A stretch of DNA of 64,000 nt from Blautia schinkii (GCF_013304825.1 NZ_JAAWUO010000017.1:1-64000), one strand, 5' to 3'; numbered from the stretch's first letter, positions 53,137 to 62,875 are shown. Notes: generated from the letters alone by a model not told the origin. A program made the numbers and translations.

Positions 53137-55617
53137 ATGAAAAAATATATAACAAAAGAATCAAAGACAAGGCTGCTGCTTCTGGCAGCTTTGTTTTTCA
53201 GTTGCCTGTTTATTTTCCGTCAGTATCTGTTTGGTGATTCAGTGCTGGTTTTTGACGATGTTGGAGGGGATACCTGGCAGCAGTACACAATGTACTATGC
53301 TGATATCGTGAACCATCTCCGTGACGGGAATTTTTCATTCTGGGATTTTACCAATGGAATCGGAACGAATCTTTTTACCATGCTGCAGGCGGATCTGTCT
53401 CTGATCCTGATCTGTCTGATAGGAGTAGTTTTAGGACCTGCACATATGCTGTATTATCTGGTTGTTCTGCAGATATTGAAGATCATGGCTGCAGGCTGGA
53501 TTTTCTACTGGTTCCTCTCAGAGTTTAAGTACAGCAGACAGTCCAGATTTTTGGCCTCTTTTGTCTATGGACTGAACGGATATCTCCTTGTGTGGGGGCA
53601 GCATTACCAGTTCGGTATGGTGGTGGTCTATCTGCCCTTGATCCTTCTTTTTGAGGAGAAATTTATCCGCAGGGAAAAAGGATGTGCACTTTTTCCGGTG
53701 ACAGTGTTCTTAAGCGGGATATACAGTGTCTATCTTTCCTATATGACGCTGATCGGTGCCGGCTTCTACCTGATCTTCCGGCTTGTGATGGCTGCAGAAG
53801 ATTTTAAGACAGGATTACGCAGGTTTTTCAGCGGCTGTGCCCAGATGGTTCTGGGAATCGGAATGAGTCTTGGAGTATTTCTTCCAATGGCTGCGAATAT
53901 TATGAATTCGTCCAGAGTTGCACCGGCCAGAGGCGGGCTTTGGGAATTTCTGAAGAAATGTTTTTATCCGTATAAAAAAATATCCTATTATGAGTCACTT
54001 CTAATCCGGCCGTTTTCAACGAATTTGCAGAACCTGCAGACTATGGGAAATTCCAGGTATACAGGATATAAGAATTATTATGAGGCACCGGTGCTGTTCT
54101 GTTCTACGCTTGCGGTGATCTTTCTTATTCAGTTTCTGCTCCTGTTCTGGAGAAGTGATGCGAAGAGACGGGTAAAAGCTGCAGTTTATACAGCGGCAGT
54201 CCTGATTCTGGCCTGCCTGATCTTTCCAGGTGGAGGAATCGTGTTCAATGCGTTTACAACACCGGCCACCAACCGCTATACATACATTCTGATCGCAGTT
54301 TTTCTTATGGTATTTGCGTGGATGTGGGATTATCTTAAAGCTGAGGGAAAGATCAGTATTGTCGGACTTGTGATCACGGAGGTGTTGATGATCCGTGCGT
54401 ACATGGCGGGATATGAGGACAGTATTTTCAGGGAATACAGGATAAATGCAGTGCTTCTTGCAGTGACCGGAAGTGTGATGGTACTCTGCGTTCTGACTCT
54501 GGGATTCTGCCGGAAACAGTCTGTACGCAGAGCGATAACCGGATGTCTGATCCTGATGCTGGGAATAAATGTGATCTCAGAAGGCGGGATCACCTACACA
54601 GACAGGATCTGCCTGAAAAAAACAGATACACCGGAAGAACAGATGGATGCCCAGACTGTGGCATTTAATGAGCGGCAGCAGGCTGAGGATGAGGAAACGG
54701 CAGCTGGGGCCATGTTTGCCAGGCCTCAGGCTTATTACAGAGAGCTTTACAGTCAGGATGTGCAGGATACGCTGGCTTATTTAAAAGAGACAGATCCGGA
54801 ATTCTACAGAGTTGAGAAGGATTATTCGGCAGGAACGATTTCCATGGACTCCCTTGCGCAGAATTACAGAGGAATCAGTACCTATAACTCTGTTATGAAC
54901 GGAAATATAAAAGAATTTGTAAAGACCTGTTATCCGGAATTCTGTTATCTGGACAGGAACCGTTACACATTCTGGCAGATGGCAGATGACAATGTGTTCG
55001 GAGCTTTTATGGGAGTTCGTTACCTTATGTCAAAGAATCCGGAACTGGACAGCAGTAAATATGAGCTGATCAGCCGGTTTGGGAAAATTTGTCTCTACCG
55101 TAATAAAGAGGAAGGCAGTGTTGCCAGATTTTATGAGAATACGATCTCAGAAGAAAGCCTGAAGAAGCTTTGCCAGAAGGATGTAAGAGAGAAAAACAGG
55201 GAGACTCTTCTTGAGAATGCCATAGCTGTGGAAGGTGGAAAAGAGATAGGGGATATCAGTGAGCTTGATGCTGTATCAGAAGCGCAGGAGAATTCAGAGG
55301 TAACACTGAATGCGCCGGAAAAAGATTCTCACGTGACAGGAACCGTGGATGCAAAGGCCGATGGATATGTAATGTGCATGATTCCTTACGAAAAGGGCTG
55401 GACTGTAACTGTTGACGGTGAGGAGACTGAAATCCTTAAAGGTGATATCGGATTCCTTGCATTTAAAGTTGCAGAAGGGGAGCATCAGATCGAGCTTACC
55501 TACCAGGTTCCGGGACTGAGATCCGGAATGATAGCAGGCGGCGTGTGCTGGATTGTGTATCTTGGGCTTGTGGCTTTTACAGGATACGGGAGAAAGAGAA
55601 AAACTGCTGTCAGATAG
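53137..55617 (+). CDS. YfhO family membrane protein, GT-C-like
   Basis: An 826-residue polytopic protein. A 12-14 helix core (about 1-480 plus a last helix near 800) has the YfhO signature early loop FDDVGGDTWQQYT with acidic residues, followed by a large extracytoplasmic region (about 490-785) with beta-rich text. Such proteins in Firmicutes glycosylate wall or lipoteichoic acids from undecaprenyl-phosphate sugars. Here a donor of that kind could come from the Arn-like module at 39732. AGGAGG overlaps the previous stop. The gene ends at a bidirectional terminator. Confidence 0.85.
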   Translation: MKKYITKESKTRLLLLAALFFSCLFIFRQYLFGDSVLVFDDVGGDTWQQYTMYYADIVNHLRDGNFSFWDFTNGIGTNLFTMLQADLSLILICLIGVVLGPAHMLYYLVVLQILKIMAAGWIFYWFLSEFKYSRQSRFLASFVYGLNGYLLVWGQHYQFGMVVVYLPLILLFEEKFIRREKGCALFPVTVFLSGIYSVYLSYMTLIGAGFYLIFRLVMAAEDFKTGLRRFFSGCAQMVLGIGMSLGVFLPMAANIMNSSRVAPARGGLWEFLKKCFYPYKKISYYESLLIRPFSTNLQNLQTMGNSRYTGYKNYYEAPVLFCSTLAVIFLIQFLLLFWRSDAKRRVKAAVYTAAVLILACLIFPGGGIVFNAFTTPATNRYTYILIAVFLMVFAWMWDYLKAEGKISIVGLVITEVLMIRAYMAGYEDSIFREYRINAVLLAVTGSVMVLCVLTLGFCRKQSVRRAITGCLILMLGINVISEGGITYTDRICLKKTDTPEEQMDAQTVAFNERQQAEDEETAAGAMFARPQAYYRELYSQDVQDTLAYLKETDPEFYRVEKDYSAGTISMDSLAQNYRGISTYNSVMNGNIKEFVKTCYPEFCYLDRNRYTFWQMADDNVFGAFMGVRYLMSKNPELDSSKYELISRFGKICLYRNKEEGSVARFYENTISEESLKKLCQKDVREKNRETLLENAIAVEGGKEIGDISELDAVSEAQENSEVTLNAPEKDSHVTGTVDAKADGYVMCMIPYEKGWTVTVDGEETEILKGDIGFLAFKVAEGEHQIELTYQVPGLRSGMIAGGVCWIVYLGLVAFTGYGRKRKTAVR

Positions 55618-55643
55618 GATGCAGAAGAAGGGCTGAAGATTTT

Positions 55644-55707
55644 TAAAATATAAAAAGGGGGATGTAAAAAACTCGATTGAGTTTTTCGCATCCCCTTTTT
55701 ATATTTT
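55644..55707. terminator. Long bidirectional terminator
   Basis: AAAATATAAAAAGGGG (55644-55660 region) is complementary to CCCCTTTTTATATTTT (55692-55707). An inner AAAAACTC/GAGTTTTT stem lies at 55666-55686. T-rich text follows on both strands, ending the converging YfhO and pseudo-carboxypeptidase genes. Confidence 0.9.
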
Positions 55708-55728
55708 GTAGAGTGGCCGCCAATTCAA

Positions 55729-56982
55729 TCAGGATTTAATAACCTTGATCATTTTCAGGAGAAGAAGTACAAGGAGAAGAACGCCGACTCCGCCGATGAT
55801 AAAATAAGGAACCGGGGAAGCGTTCTGAGAAACTCTGGCTGCTTCCATATTCGTATCGTTCTCCTGGCTATCTGCCGTTGCGGAATCTTCAACAGTGTTT
55901 TCGATGACTGCAGTTCCAACCTGTGTGCCGCCAAAAGAATAGGTACGGCTGATCTGTCCGTCTGATTCTGTATCTTCTGTGGTGAGATCATCAGATGTTG
56001 CACCGGAAGGAATCATCACCTGTCCGCCGGAAAGAATATGAAAATCTTCCTGGCCCAGATCCAGAAGCTGGAAGTTGCCAAAACCATAATCCATAAGCGT
56101 GGTGGCTTCGTTGGCAGTCTGTCCGGTGGCTCCGTTCATAACAACACAGATAAGAGTTGTGCTGTTTCGCTCTGCTGCTGTGACAAGAACGCTTCCGGAA
56201 GCTGTTGTTGTACTCTCACGGCCGCCGATACATCCGCTGTAATAAGCAGATGCAGTCTGGTTGGTCAGGGAAAAACTGCTGGTAAGGTTGCGGGCTCCTC
56301 CGGAAACATTGGTAGCAGGTATTGTATAAGAGGTCGCACTTGCGATATCACGGAAACCGTCAGTATTAATAGCTGCCTGCATGATCAGTGCAAGATCATG
56401 AGCAGTAGTATGCTGGTTATCATCCGGAAGACCGGTCGGATTGGTAAATACCGTGTTGGTACAGCCCAGTTCCTGTGCACGGGAGTTCATCTTCTCCACA
56501 AATGCTTCTACAGATCCTCCGATCTGTTCTGCGATCTGAAGTGCGATATCATTGGCAGAGGCCAGCATAATAGCATACAGGCACTGCTCCATGGTAAAAA
56601 CTTCTCCAAGCTGTGAGGAGATATGTGCACCTCCGTCTGTAACACCGGAAACACCAGTTTCTGTCATTGTCACCTGGTCAGTAAGCTGACTGTTTTCAAG
56701 AGCCAGAAGACAGGTCATAATTTTCACTGCACCTGCAGGAGAAAGTGACTGATCCATATCTTTTGCGTAGAGGATGGTATTGGTGGTATCTTCCATAACT
56801 ACAGCGGCTGCGGATGTGATATCCGGGCCCTGAGGCCACCCGCTTATGGAATTGGTTGTGATCGTGGATGCTGCGGCAGCAGTGACTGCTGTATCTTCGG
56901 CAGCATATACAGGTGTCTGGAATATCATGGAAGCAGAAATTCCAAATGCCAGAAGAGCTGCGGTTAATCTTGATTTTTTCAT
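55729..56982 (-). CDS. DD-carboxypeptidase homologue lacking catalytic residues (pseudoenzyme)
   Basis: A 417-residue paralogue of the enzyme at 41867, with signal peptide (1-27), the same fold text (IMLASANDIALQIAEQIGG) and a C-terminal transmembrane helix (about 393-413). The SxxK serine is replaced: PAGAVK, Gly84-Ala-Val-Lys87. The KTG motif is replaced by Arg255-Glu-Ser257. SxN (Ser142-Ala-Asn144) remains. Without the nucleophile it cannot form an acyl-enzyme. The frame is long, clean and has a promoter and AGGAG site, so it looks selected rather than decayed. It may bind muropeptides or act as a scaffold. It is transcribed divergently from the GT gene at 57143. Confidence 0.88.
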   Translation of the reverse strand: MKKSRLTAALLAFGISASMIFQTPVYAAEDTAVTAAAASTITTNSISGWPQGPDITSAAAVVMEDTTNTILYAKDMDQSLSPAGAVKIMTCLLALENSQLTDQVTMTETGVSGVTDGGAHISSQLGEVFTMEQCLYAIMLASANDIALQIAEQIGGSVEAFVEKMNSRAQELGCTNTVFTNPTGLPDDNQHTTAHDLALIMQAAINTDGFRDIASATSYTIPATNVSGGARNLTSSFSLTNQTASAYYSGCIGGRESTTTASGSVLVTAAERNSTTLICVVMNGATGQTANEATTLMDYGFGNFQLLDLGQEDFHILSGGQVMIPSGATSDDLTTEDTESDGQISRTYSFGGTQVGTAVIENTVEDSATADSQENDTNMEAARVSQNASPVPYFIIGGVGVLLLVLLLLKMIKVIKS

Positions 56983-57055
56983 AATGTATGGTACTCCTGT
57001 TTAGGTATGATAAAGGTTGCTGTTCACTCTGTGACCAGCAATCATATTCTAAGCA

Positions 57056-57085
57056 AGTATAACACATTTTCTCTCTTTCTTGCAA
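57056..57085 (-). promoter_or_regulatory. Promoter of the pseudo-carboxypeptidase
   Basis: Minus strand: TTGCAA (57085-57080), 18-bp spacer, TATACT (57061-57056). It is about 75 bp upstream of the start at 56982. Confidence 0.6.
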
Positions 57086-57091
57086 AAAAAA

Positions 57092-57100
57092 TGCTACAAT
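57092..57100 (+). promoter_or_regulatory. Extended -10 promoter for the 57143 gene
   Basis: TGC followed by TACAAT (57095-57100). The -35 region (TCTCTT) is poor. It overlaps the divergent promoter within 40 bp, so the two may compete. Confidence 0.5.
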
Positions 57101-57142
57101 GTTAAAATACATCTATCAAATTGAGTAATACGGAGAAAATAT

Positions 57143-59002
57143 ATGAGTAAAGATGATTCCACAGGAAAAATTCAATGGGACAGACTTGTAAAAAAGCTTT
57201 CACCCTATACAGTACAGAAAGGGCTGAGATATCTGAAGCATTACGGCCTGAAAGAGTTCTGGATCCGTCTTCATGAGAGATTCGAACCCGAGGAAGTTCC
57301 ATACGGACCGTGGTATGAAGCATATCAGCCAACAGAGGAAGCCCTGGAAAAACAGCGCAGACATAAATTTAAGGACGGCCCGCTTATCAGCATTGTAGTG
57401 CCGGCGTATCTGACACCGGAGCGCTTTTTAAGACAGATGTTGGATTCACTTCTTGCACAGACCTATGAGAACTGGGAACTGTGTCTGGCCAACGGAAGCC
57501 CGGAAGATAAAGATATGGAAACTGTGCTGAGATCCTATGCAGAGATGGACAGCCGCATCAGGTATCAGGATCTGAAGGAGAATCTTGGCATTGCTGAGAA
57601 TACCAACGCAGCTTTTGCTATGGCGAAGGGGGATTTCGTGGGACTTCTGGATCACGATGACCTGCTTGCACCAAATGCACTCTATGAGATCGTATCAGCC
57701 CTGGAGAAACATCCGGAAGCAGACATTGTGTACACAGATGAGGATAAGGTGACAACAGATCTTACCGAACATTTCCAGCCTCATCTGAAACCGGATTTCA
57801 ACCTGGATCTTCTTAGATCCAACAATTATATCTGTCATTTTCTGGTGGTAAGACGAAATGTAGTTGAGAAGGCCGGTGGATTCCGCAGGGAATTTGACGG
57901 AGCCCAGGATTATGATTTTATCTTCCGCTGTGTGGAACAGGCAAGAGAAGTGATCCATGTGCCGGAAATCCTGTATCACTGGCGTACCCATAAATCTTCC
58001 ACAGCAGATAACCCGGCAAGTAAGATGTATGCATTCGAAGCAGGAAGACGAGCCATTGAGGGTAATCTTGACAGAACAGGGACGAAGGGAACTGTGGAGC
58101 ACACTCCGGATTTTGGATTTTACCGCGTGAAATATCCGGTGCAGGGCGAACCACTGGTGTCCATTATCATCCCGAACCGTGAGGAGAAAGAAACACTTAA
58201 GGAATGTGTGGAATCCATCTTTTCAAAAACTTCCTATAAGAATTACGAGATCATCATCGTGGAGAACAACAGCAGCTCCGATGAGATCTTCAATTACTAC
58301 AGACAGCTTTCCAGAGATCCAAAGGTTCATCTGATCCGCTGGAAAAAAGAATTTAACTATTCAGCTATCAATAACTTCGGTGTCCGTAATGCAAAAGGTG
58401 ATTATCTTCTTTTTTTGAATAATGACGTGAAGATCATTGATCCGGACTGGCTTACAGAAATGCTCGGCGTATGCCAGCGTAAGGAAGTGGGAGCAGTTGG
58501 TGCGAAGCTGATTTACCCGGACAATACCATCCAGCATGCAGGCTGTGTTGTTGGTATGGGCGGGATTGCCGGAAATATGTTTGTAAACATGCCGGCAGAG
58601 AGAACAGGATATCTTCATAAGGCATCGATCCTGCAGGATATGAGCTGTGTGACAGCTGCATGCATGATGATGAAGAAATCCGTTTTCCTGGAGGCAGGTG
58701 GTTTTACCGAGGAACTTGCAGTTGCATTTAATGACGTGGATCTCTGTCTGAAAGTGAGAAGCCACGGCCATCTGATCGTTTACGATCCATATGTGAAACT
58801 GTACCATTACGAGTCGAAATCAAGAGGTACGGAAGACAGCGATGAGAAAGTCCGTCGTTTTCAGACGGAGATCGAGTATATGCGCTGTCACTGGCTGGAT
58901 ATCCTCAGGAATGGAGATCCTTACTACAACAAAAATCTTTCCCTTACAAAATGGAATTATTCCCTGAAACCACTTCCGGGAATGGGAAAGAAGAAGGGAT
59001 GA
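57143..59002 (+). CDS. Tandem GT2 glycosyltransferase, paralogue 3
   Basis: A 619-residue protein with two GT-A domains (ISIVVPAYLTP about residue 82; VSIIIPNREE about residue 340), metal sites DHDD and LNND, and the shared C-terminal text (AFNDVDLCLKVR, YHYESKSRG). It lacks the long N-terminal beta modules of the paralogues at 48173 and 50679, keeping only a short basic helical segment. This suggests the beta modules are optional targeting or length-control domains. CGGAG precedes ATG 57143. It begins a second transcript of the locus. Confidence 0.85.
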   Translation: MSKDDSTGKIQWDRLVKKLSPYTVQKGLRYLKHYGLKEFWIRLHERFEPEEVPYGPWYEAYQPTEEALEKQRRHKFKDGPLISIVVPAYLTPERFLRQMLDSLLAQTYENWELCLANGSPEDKDMETVLRSYAEMDSRIRYQDLKENLGIAENTNAAFAMAKGDFVGLLDHDDLLAPNALYEIVSALEKHPEADIVYTDEDKVTTDLTEHFQPHLKPDFNLDLLRSNNYICHFLVVRRNVVEKAGGFRREFDGAQDYDFIFRCVEQAREVIHVPEILYHWRTHKSSTADNPASKMYAFEAGRRAIEGNLDRTGTKGTVEHTPDFGFYRVKYPVQGEPLVSIIIPNREEKETLKECVESIFSKTSYKNYEIIIVENNSSSDEIFNYYRQLSRDPKVHLIRWKKEFNYSAINNFGVRNAKGDYLLFLNNDVKIIDPDWLTEMLGVCQRKEVGAVGAKLIYPDNTIQHAGCVVGMGGIAGNMFVNMPAERTGYLHKASILQDMSCVTAACMMMKKSVFLEAGGFTEELAVAFNDVDLCLKVRSHGHLIVYDPYVKLYHYESKSRGTEDSDEKVRRFQTEIEYMRCHWLDILRNGDPYYNKNLSLTKWNYSLKPLPGMGKKKG

Positions 59003-59006
59003 ATCA

Positions 59007-59963
59007 ATGCAGGAAGTTTCGGTAGTTATACCTAATTTTAATGGTATGGCATATCTGGACGGTGTTCTTTCCAGCCTGGAAAGACAGACGATCAGTAATT
59101 TTGAAGTAATACTGGTAGATAACGGATCTACAGACGGAAGCTGTGCTTTTGTGGCAGCGGAATATCCCTGGGTGCATATGATCCAGCTTCCGGAGAACTA
59201 TGGTTTCAGCAGGGCAGTTAATGAAGGGATCCATGCAGCGAGATCTCCTTATGTACTGCTTCTGAACAACGATACAGAGGCGGAAACCGATTTCATTGAG
59301 GAGATGGTGGCGGCTCTTCGAAGACACAGGAAGGCTTTTTCCTGCCAGGCAAAAATGATCCAGCTTCATGACAGAGATAAGATGGATGATGCAGGCAATT
59401 ATTACTGCGCACTTGGCTGGGCCTATGCCAGAGGAAAAGGTAAGGATATCAGCAATTATGATAAAGAACAGAAGATTTTTTCCACCTGTGCAGGTGCTGC
59501 AATATACAGAAAGAAGTATATTGACAGGATCGGCGATTTTGATGAGGAGCATTTTGCATATCTGGAAGATCTGGATATCGGATACCGGGCACGTATCCAC
59601 GGATATGAGAACTGGTATGCACCAAAAGCAAAAGTTTATCATGTAGGAAGCGGAACAAGCGGTTCCAGATATAACCAGTTCAAGATACGCTATTCCTCCA
59701 GAAATAATATTTACCTGATATACAAGAACATGCCGTTCCTTCAGATCATACTGAATCTGCCGTTTTTCATTGTGGGATTCGGGGCAAAAATCCTGTTTTT
59801 TACTTCAAAGGGATTCGGCCGTGAGTACCTGGCAGGCATCAAGAACGGCTTTCAGATCAGCCGGAAAAACAAAAAAGTAAGGTTTTCCATGAGGAATCTG
59901 CCTCGCTATATCGGGCTCCAGTTTGAACTCTGGATCAACATTTTTAGGCGTTTTGCCGGTTAA
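59007..59963 (+). CDS. GT2 glycosyltransferase, WbbL/rhamnosyltransferase-like
   Basis: A 318-residue single-domain GT2: VSVVIPNFNG, VDNGSTDGS, LLNNDTEAE, then the acceptor region YLEDLDIGYRARIHGY and a short hydrophobic stretch near residue 245-270 that may touch the membrane. The layout matches WbbL-type enzymes that often transfer L-rhamnose to a lipid-linked acceptor. Four bases separate it from the previous stop, so it is in the same transcript. Family members differ in donor, so rhamnose is a guess supported by rfbC. Confidence 0.85.
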   Translation: MQEVSVVIPNFNGMAYLDGVLSSLERQTISNFEVILVDNGSTDGSCAFVAAEYPWVHMIQLPENYGFSRAVNEGIHAARSPYVLLLNNDTEAETDFIEEMVAALRRHRKAFSCQAKMIQLHDRDKMDDAGNYYCALGWAYARGKGKDISNYDKEQKIFSTCAGAAIYRKKYIDRIGDFDEEHFAYLEDLDIGYRARIHGYENWYAPKAKVYHVGSGTSGSRYNQFKIRYSSRNNIYLIYKNMPFLQIILNLPFFIVGFGAKILFFTSKGFGREYLAGIKNGFQISRKNKKVRFSMRNLPRYIGLQFELWINIFRRFAG

Positions 59964-60010
59964 AACACCATATTTTTACAGAATTTTTATATTTCACAGG
60001 GAAGATTTTG

Positions 60011-60039
60011 TTGCTTTTGGGTTTCATCTATTATAAGAT
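60011..60039 (+). promoter_or_regulatory. Candidate promoter of the phosphoglycosyltransferase gene
   Basis: TTGCTT (60011-60016), 17-bp spacer, TAAGAT (60034-60039); TATAAG at 60032 is an alternative -10. Confidence 0.45.
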
Positions 60040-60071
60040 AAAGGCAATGAACTTAAATGAGGTGGCGGAAA

Positions 60072-61475
60072 TTGATTAAAGATAACCAGAAAAATTTCAG
60101 TCGTCTCCATATGCTGATCGATGTATTTGTGGTCGCGGCCTCCTATGCACTGGCATGGCTGATTCGTTTCCAGGGAATTTTTGAGCATTCCGCGGTACAG
60201 TCCAAAACTGTTCAGGAATATATGTTTATGCTGATATTCATTATTCCGGGCTATCTGCTTCTGTATCAGGCTTTTGACCTTTATACACCGATGCGGATGC
60301 AGGGGCGTCGTCTCGTGCTCGCCGGAATTGTGAAGGCGAATGCGTTAGGGCTCCTTATTATCATGTTTGCGCTTTATAATTTTAAAGAGCTGGATTATTC
60401 CCGTCTTACACTGGTTTCTTTCTGCTTTATCAACATTGTCCTTGAGTGGGGCGTGCGTATGTTTATTTTTTATATTCTGAGAGACATGCGAAAGAAAGGA
60501 ATGAACCAGAAACAGGTGCTGCTGGTTGGATACAGCCGTGCTGCTGAGGAATATGTAGACAGGATCCTGCAGAATCCGCAATGGGGATACGTGATCAGGG
60601 GAATACTGGATGATAATGTACCGGCAGGTACGACCTACAAGGGAATCAAGGTGATCGGAAGGATTGCCAACCTTATGATTATCCTCCCGTCCAGTCGGCT
60701 GGATGAGATAGCTATTACCCTGGGATTAAGTGAGTATTATCGTCTGGAAGAGATCGTTAGCTTATGCGAAAAGTCAGGAGTGCATACGAAATTTATTCCG
60801 GATTATAATAATATTATTCCGACCAAACCATATACAGAAGACATTCTCGGGCTTCCGGTGATCAATATCCGGTATGTGCCCTTAAGCAACACGTTTAATG
60901 CAATGATCAAGAGGGCGATGGATATTGTAGGCGCGATCGTGGCTATTATCGTTTCGTCTCCGGTTATGCTGATCCTGTGCATTCTGATCAAGCTGACCTC
61001 ACCGGGACCGCTGATCTACAAACAGGAACGTGTAGGGCTTCATAATCAGACTTTCAGGATGTACAAGTTCCGTTCTATGGAGATCCAGAAGGAATCTGAA
61101 GAGAAGAAAGCATGGACTGTCAAGAACGATCCAAGAGTTACAGGAATCGGCAAGCTGATGCGGCATACCAGTCTTGATGAGCTTCCGCAGCTTTTTAATA
61201 TCCTGAAAGGCGAGATGAGCCTTGTAGGACCGAGACCGGAGAGACCGTTTTTTGTAGAGAAGTTTCGGGAGGAAATACCGCGATATATGGTCAAGCATCA
61301 GGTTCGTCCGGGACTTACCGGATGGGCACAGGTCAATGGTTACCGCGGAGATACTTCTATAAGAAAGAGGATAGAATGTGATCTTTATTACATTGAGAAC
61401 TGGTCAGTAGGATTTGATATAAAGATCATGTTTCTTACCATATTCAAGGGCTTTATCAACAAGAATGCATACTAA
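60072..61475 (+). CDS. Polyprenyl glycosylphosphotransferase, WbaP/WcaJ-like
   Basis: A 467-residue initiating enzyme that moves a sugar-1-phosphate from a nucleotide sugar to undecaprenyl phosphate. Four N-terminal helices (about 10-140), a Rossmann-like middle domain (VLLVGYSRAAEEYV), a re-entrant helix (about 275-300), then the catalytic domain with GPLIYKQERVG, KFRSM, HTSLDELPQLFNIL and SLVGPRPERP. The start is TTG 60072 after AGGTGGCGG; ATG 60057 overlaps that site. It probably begins assembly of the polymer made in this locus. Confidence 0.92.
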   Translation: MIKDNQKNFSRLHMLIDVFVVAASYALAWLIRFQGIFEHSAVQSKTVQEYMFMLIFIIPGYLLLYQAFDLYTPMRMQGRRLVLAGIVKANALGLLIIMFALYNFKELDYSRLTLVSFCFINIVLEWGVRMFIFYILRDMRKKGMNQKQVLLVGYSRAAEEYVDRILQNPQWGYVIRGILDDNVPAGTTYKGIKVIGRIANLMIILPSSRLDEIAITLGLSEYYRLEEIVSLCEKSGVHTKFIPDYNNIIPTKPYTEDILGLPVINIRYVPLSNTFNAMIKRAMDIVGAIVAIIVSSPVMLILCILIKLTSPGPLIYKQERVGLHNQTFRMYKFRSMEIQKESEEKKAWTVKNDPRVTGIGKLMRHTSLDELPQLFNILKGEMSLVGPRPERPFFVEKFREEIPRYMVKHQVRPGLTGWAQVNGYRGDTSIRKRIECDLYYIENWSVGFDIKIMFLTIFKGFINKNAY

Positions 61476-61493
61476 AAAGGGGAAAAGAAAAAG

Positions 61494-62849
61494 ATGTCAA
61501 AACCTCGGAAAAAGAGCAAAAAAGTTCTGTTCGTCCTGGAAATAATCGTACTGCTTCTGTTTATCGGAGGATTGTACGTATATGGACAGATCTCAGCCAA
61601 GCTGGATAAGATCGATATTAAGGAGACAGATCTTGCAGAGCAGGATATCGTAACCAATGATCAGGCACCGCAGATGACAGGATATACCACATATGCACTG
61701 TTCGGTCTGGATCACAGAAGCAAGAATGAGAAGCTGAACACAGAGAACAGTGATACCATCATCATTGCAAGCATCAATAATGACACGAAGGCTGTCAAGC
61801 TGGTGTCCGTTTACCGAGATACTCTTCTCAATGTAAAAGATGATACCTACTCCAAGGCCAACGCTGCATATGCACTGGGCGGACCTACACAGGCAGTTTC
61901 CATGCTGAATACCAACCTTGACCTGAATATCACAGATTATGTAGCCATTGATTTCGATGCACTTGTAACTGTGGTAGACTGTCTTGGAGGGCTGGATATC
62001 CCACTTTCCTATGCGGAGATCGTCCACATGAACAATTACTGTGTGGAAACTTCCGAGGAGACAGGCAAGAGCTATACACCTGTGGAACTTCCGGATCCGA
62101 AACCGGAAGATGAGGAAGCGACTGTGGGCACTTATCACCTGAATGGCGTACAGGCTACCTCCTACTGCCGTATACGTTATACTGCAAGTCTGGATATGGG
62201 ACGTACTGAGAGACAGAGAAGAGTGATCCAGATGATCGTGGACAAGGCAAAGAAAGCAGGTCTTTCAACTATCTTTGATATTATGGATCAGGTATTCCCG
62301 ATGGTCACAACTTCTGTTTCCAAGACTGAGATCCTGAAGATGATCCCGACAGTGATCGGCTACAGCATTGATGAGACTACCGGATTCCCGTTAGACTATA
62401 AATTTGCAACAGTTAAGGGAAGTGTTATCGTACCGGCCACTCTGGAATCTAATGTGTTGAAAGTGCATCAGTTCCTGTATGGAAATACTAATTATTCACC
62501 AACACAGGATGTTCTGAATAAGAGTGCACAGATCATAAATATTGCCGGCGGTGGTGATGCGGTACAGGATACTGCACCTGCGGTAACAGATATTCCAAAT
62601 GATACTACAGATGATTCCTATTCCTGGCAGGGAGATACTTCTGTGGATTATTCATCCGGTACTGATACGGATTATAGTAATGATATCGATTATTCCGGCG
62701 GTACAGACTACAGCGGTGGTACAGATTACAGTGCCGATGATTCTGATGATGGATATGACACGGATTATTCCAACAATGGCGCAGATGAGGACTATTCCGG
62801 AGAAAATGATTATGCCGTTGATGAGGAGAGCCTCACAGACGGCGAATAA
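61494..62849 (+). CDS. LytR-CpsA-Psr family glycopolymer ligase
   Basis: A 451-residue membrane-anchored LCP protein. One N-terminal helix (about 12-32) precedes the LCP domain (about 65-330), with DTIIIASINND, SVYRDTLL and the Arg-rich GRTERQRRVIQM, which bind the polyprenyl pyrophosphate. The last about 85 residues are an acidic tail with repeated DYSGGT-like units. LCP enzymes attach teichoic acids or capsules to peptidoglycan. Placement after the initiating transferase suggests it anchors this locus's polymer. The Tyr/Asp/Ser tail is unusual. Confidence 0.93.
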   Translation: MSKPRKKSKKVLFVLEIIVLLLFIGGLYVYGQISAKLDKIDIKETDLAEQDIVTNDQAPQMTGYTTYALFGLDHRSKNEKLNTENSDTIIIASINNDTKAVKLVSVYRDTLLNVKDDTYSKANAAYALGGPTQAVSMLNTNLDLNITDYVAIDFDALVTVVDCLGGLDIPLSYAEIVHMNNYCVETSEETGKSYTPVELPDPKPEDEEATVGTYHLNGVQATSYCRIRYTASLDMGRTERQRRVIQMIVDKAKKAGLSTIFDIMDQVFPMVTTSVSKTEILKMIPTVIGYSIDETTGFPLDYKFATVKGSVIVPATLESNVLKVHQFLYGNTNYSPTQDVLNKSAQIINIAGGGDAVQDTAPAVTDIPNDTTDDSYSWQGDTSVDYSSGTDTDYSNDIDYSGGTDYSGGTDYSADDSDDGYDTDYSNNGADEDYSGENDYAVDEESLTDGE

Positions 62850-62875
62850 ACTAAATAAATAATCAATAAGCAGAG

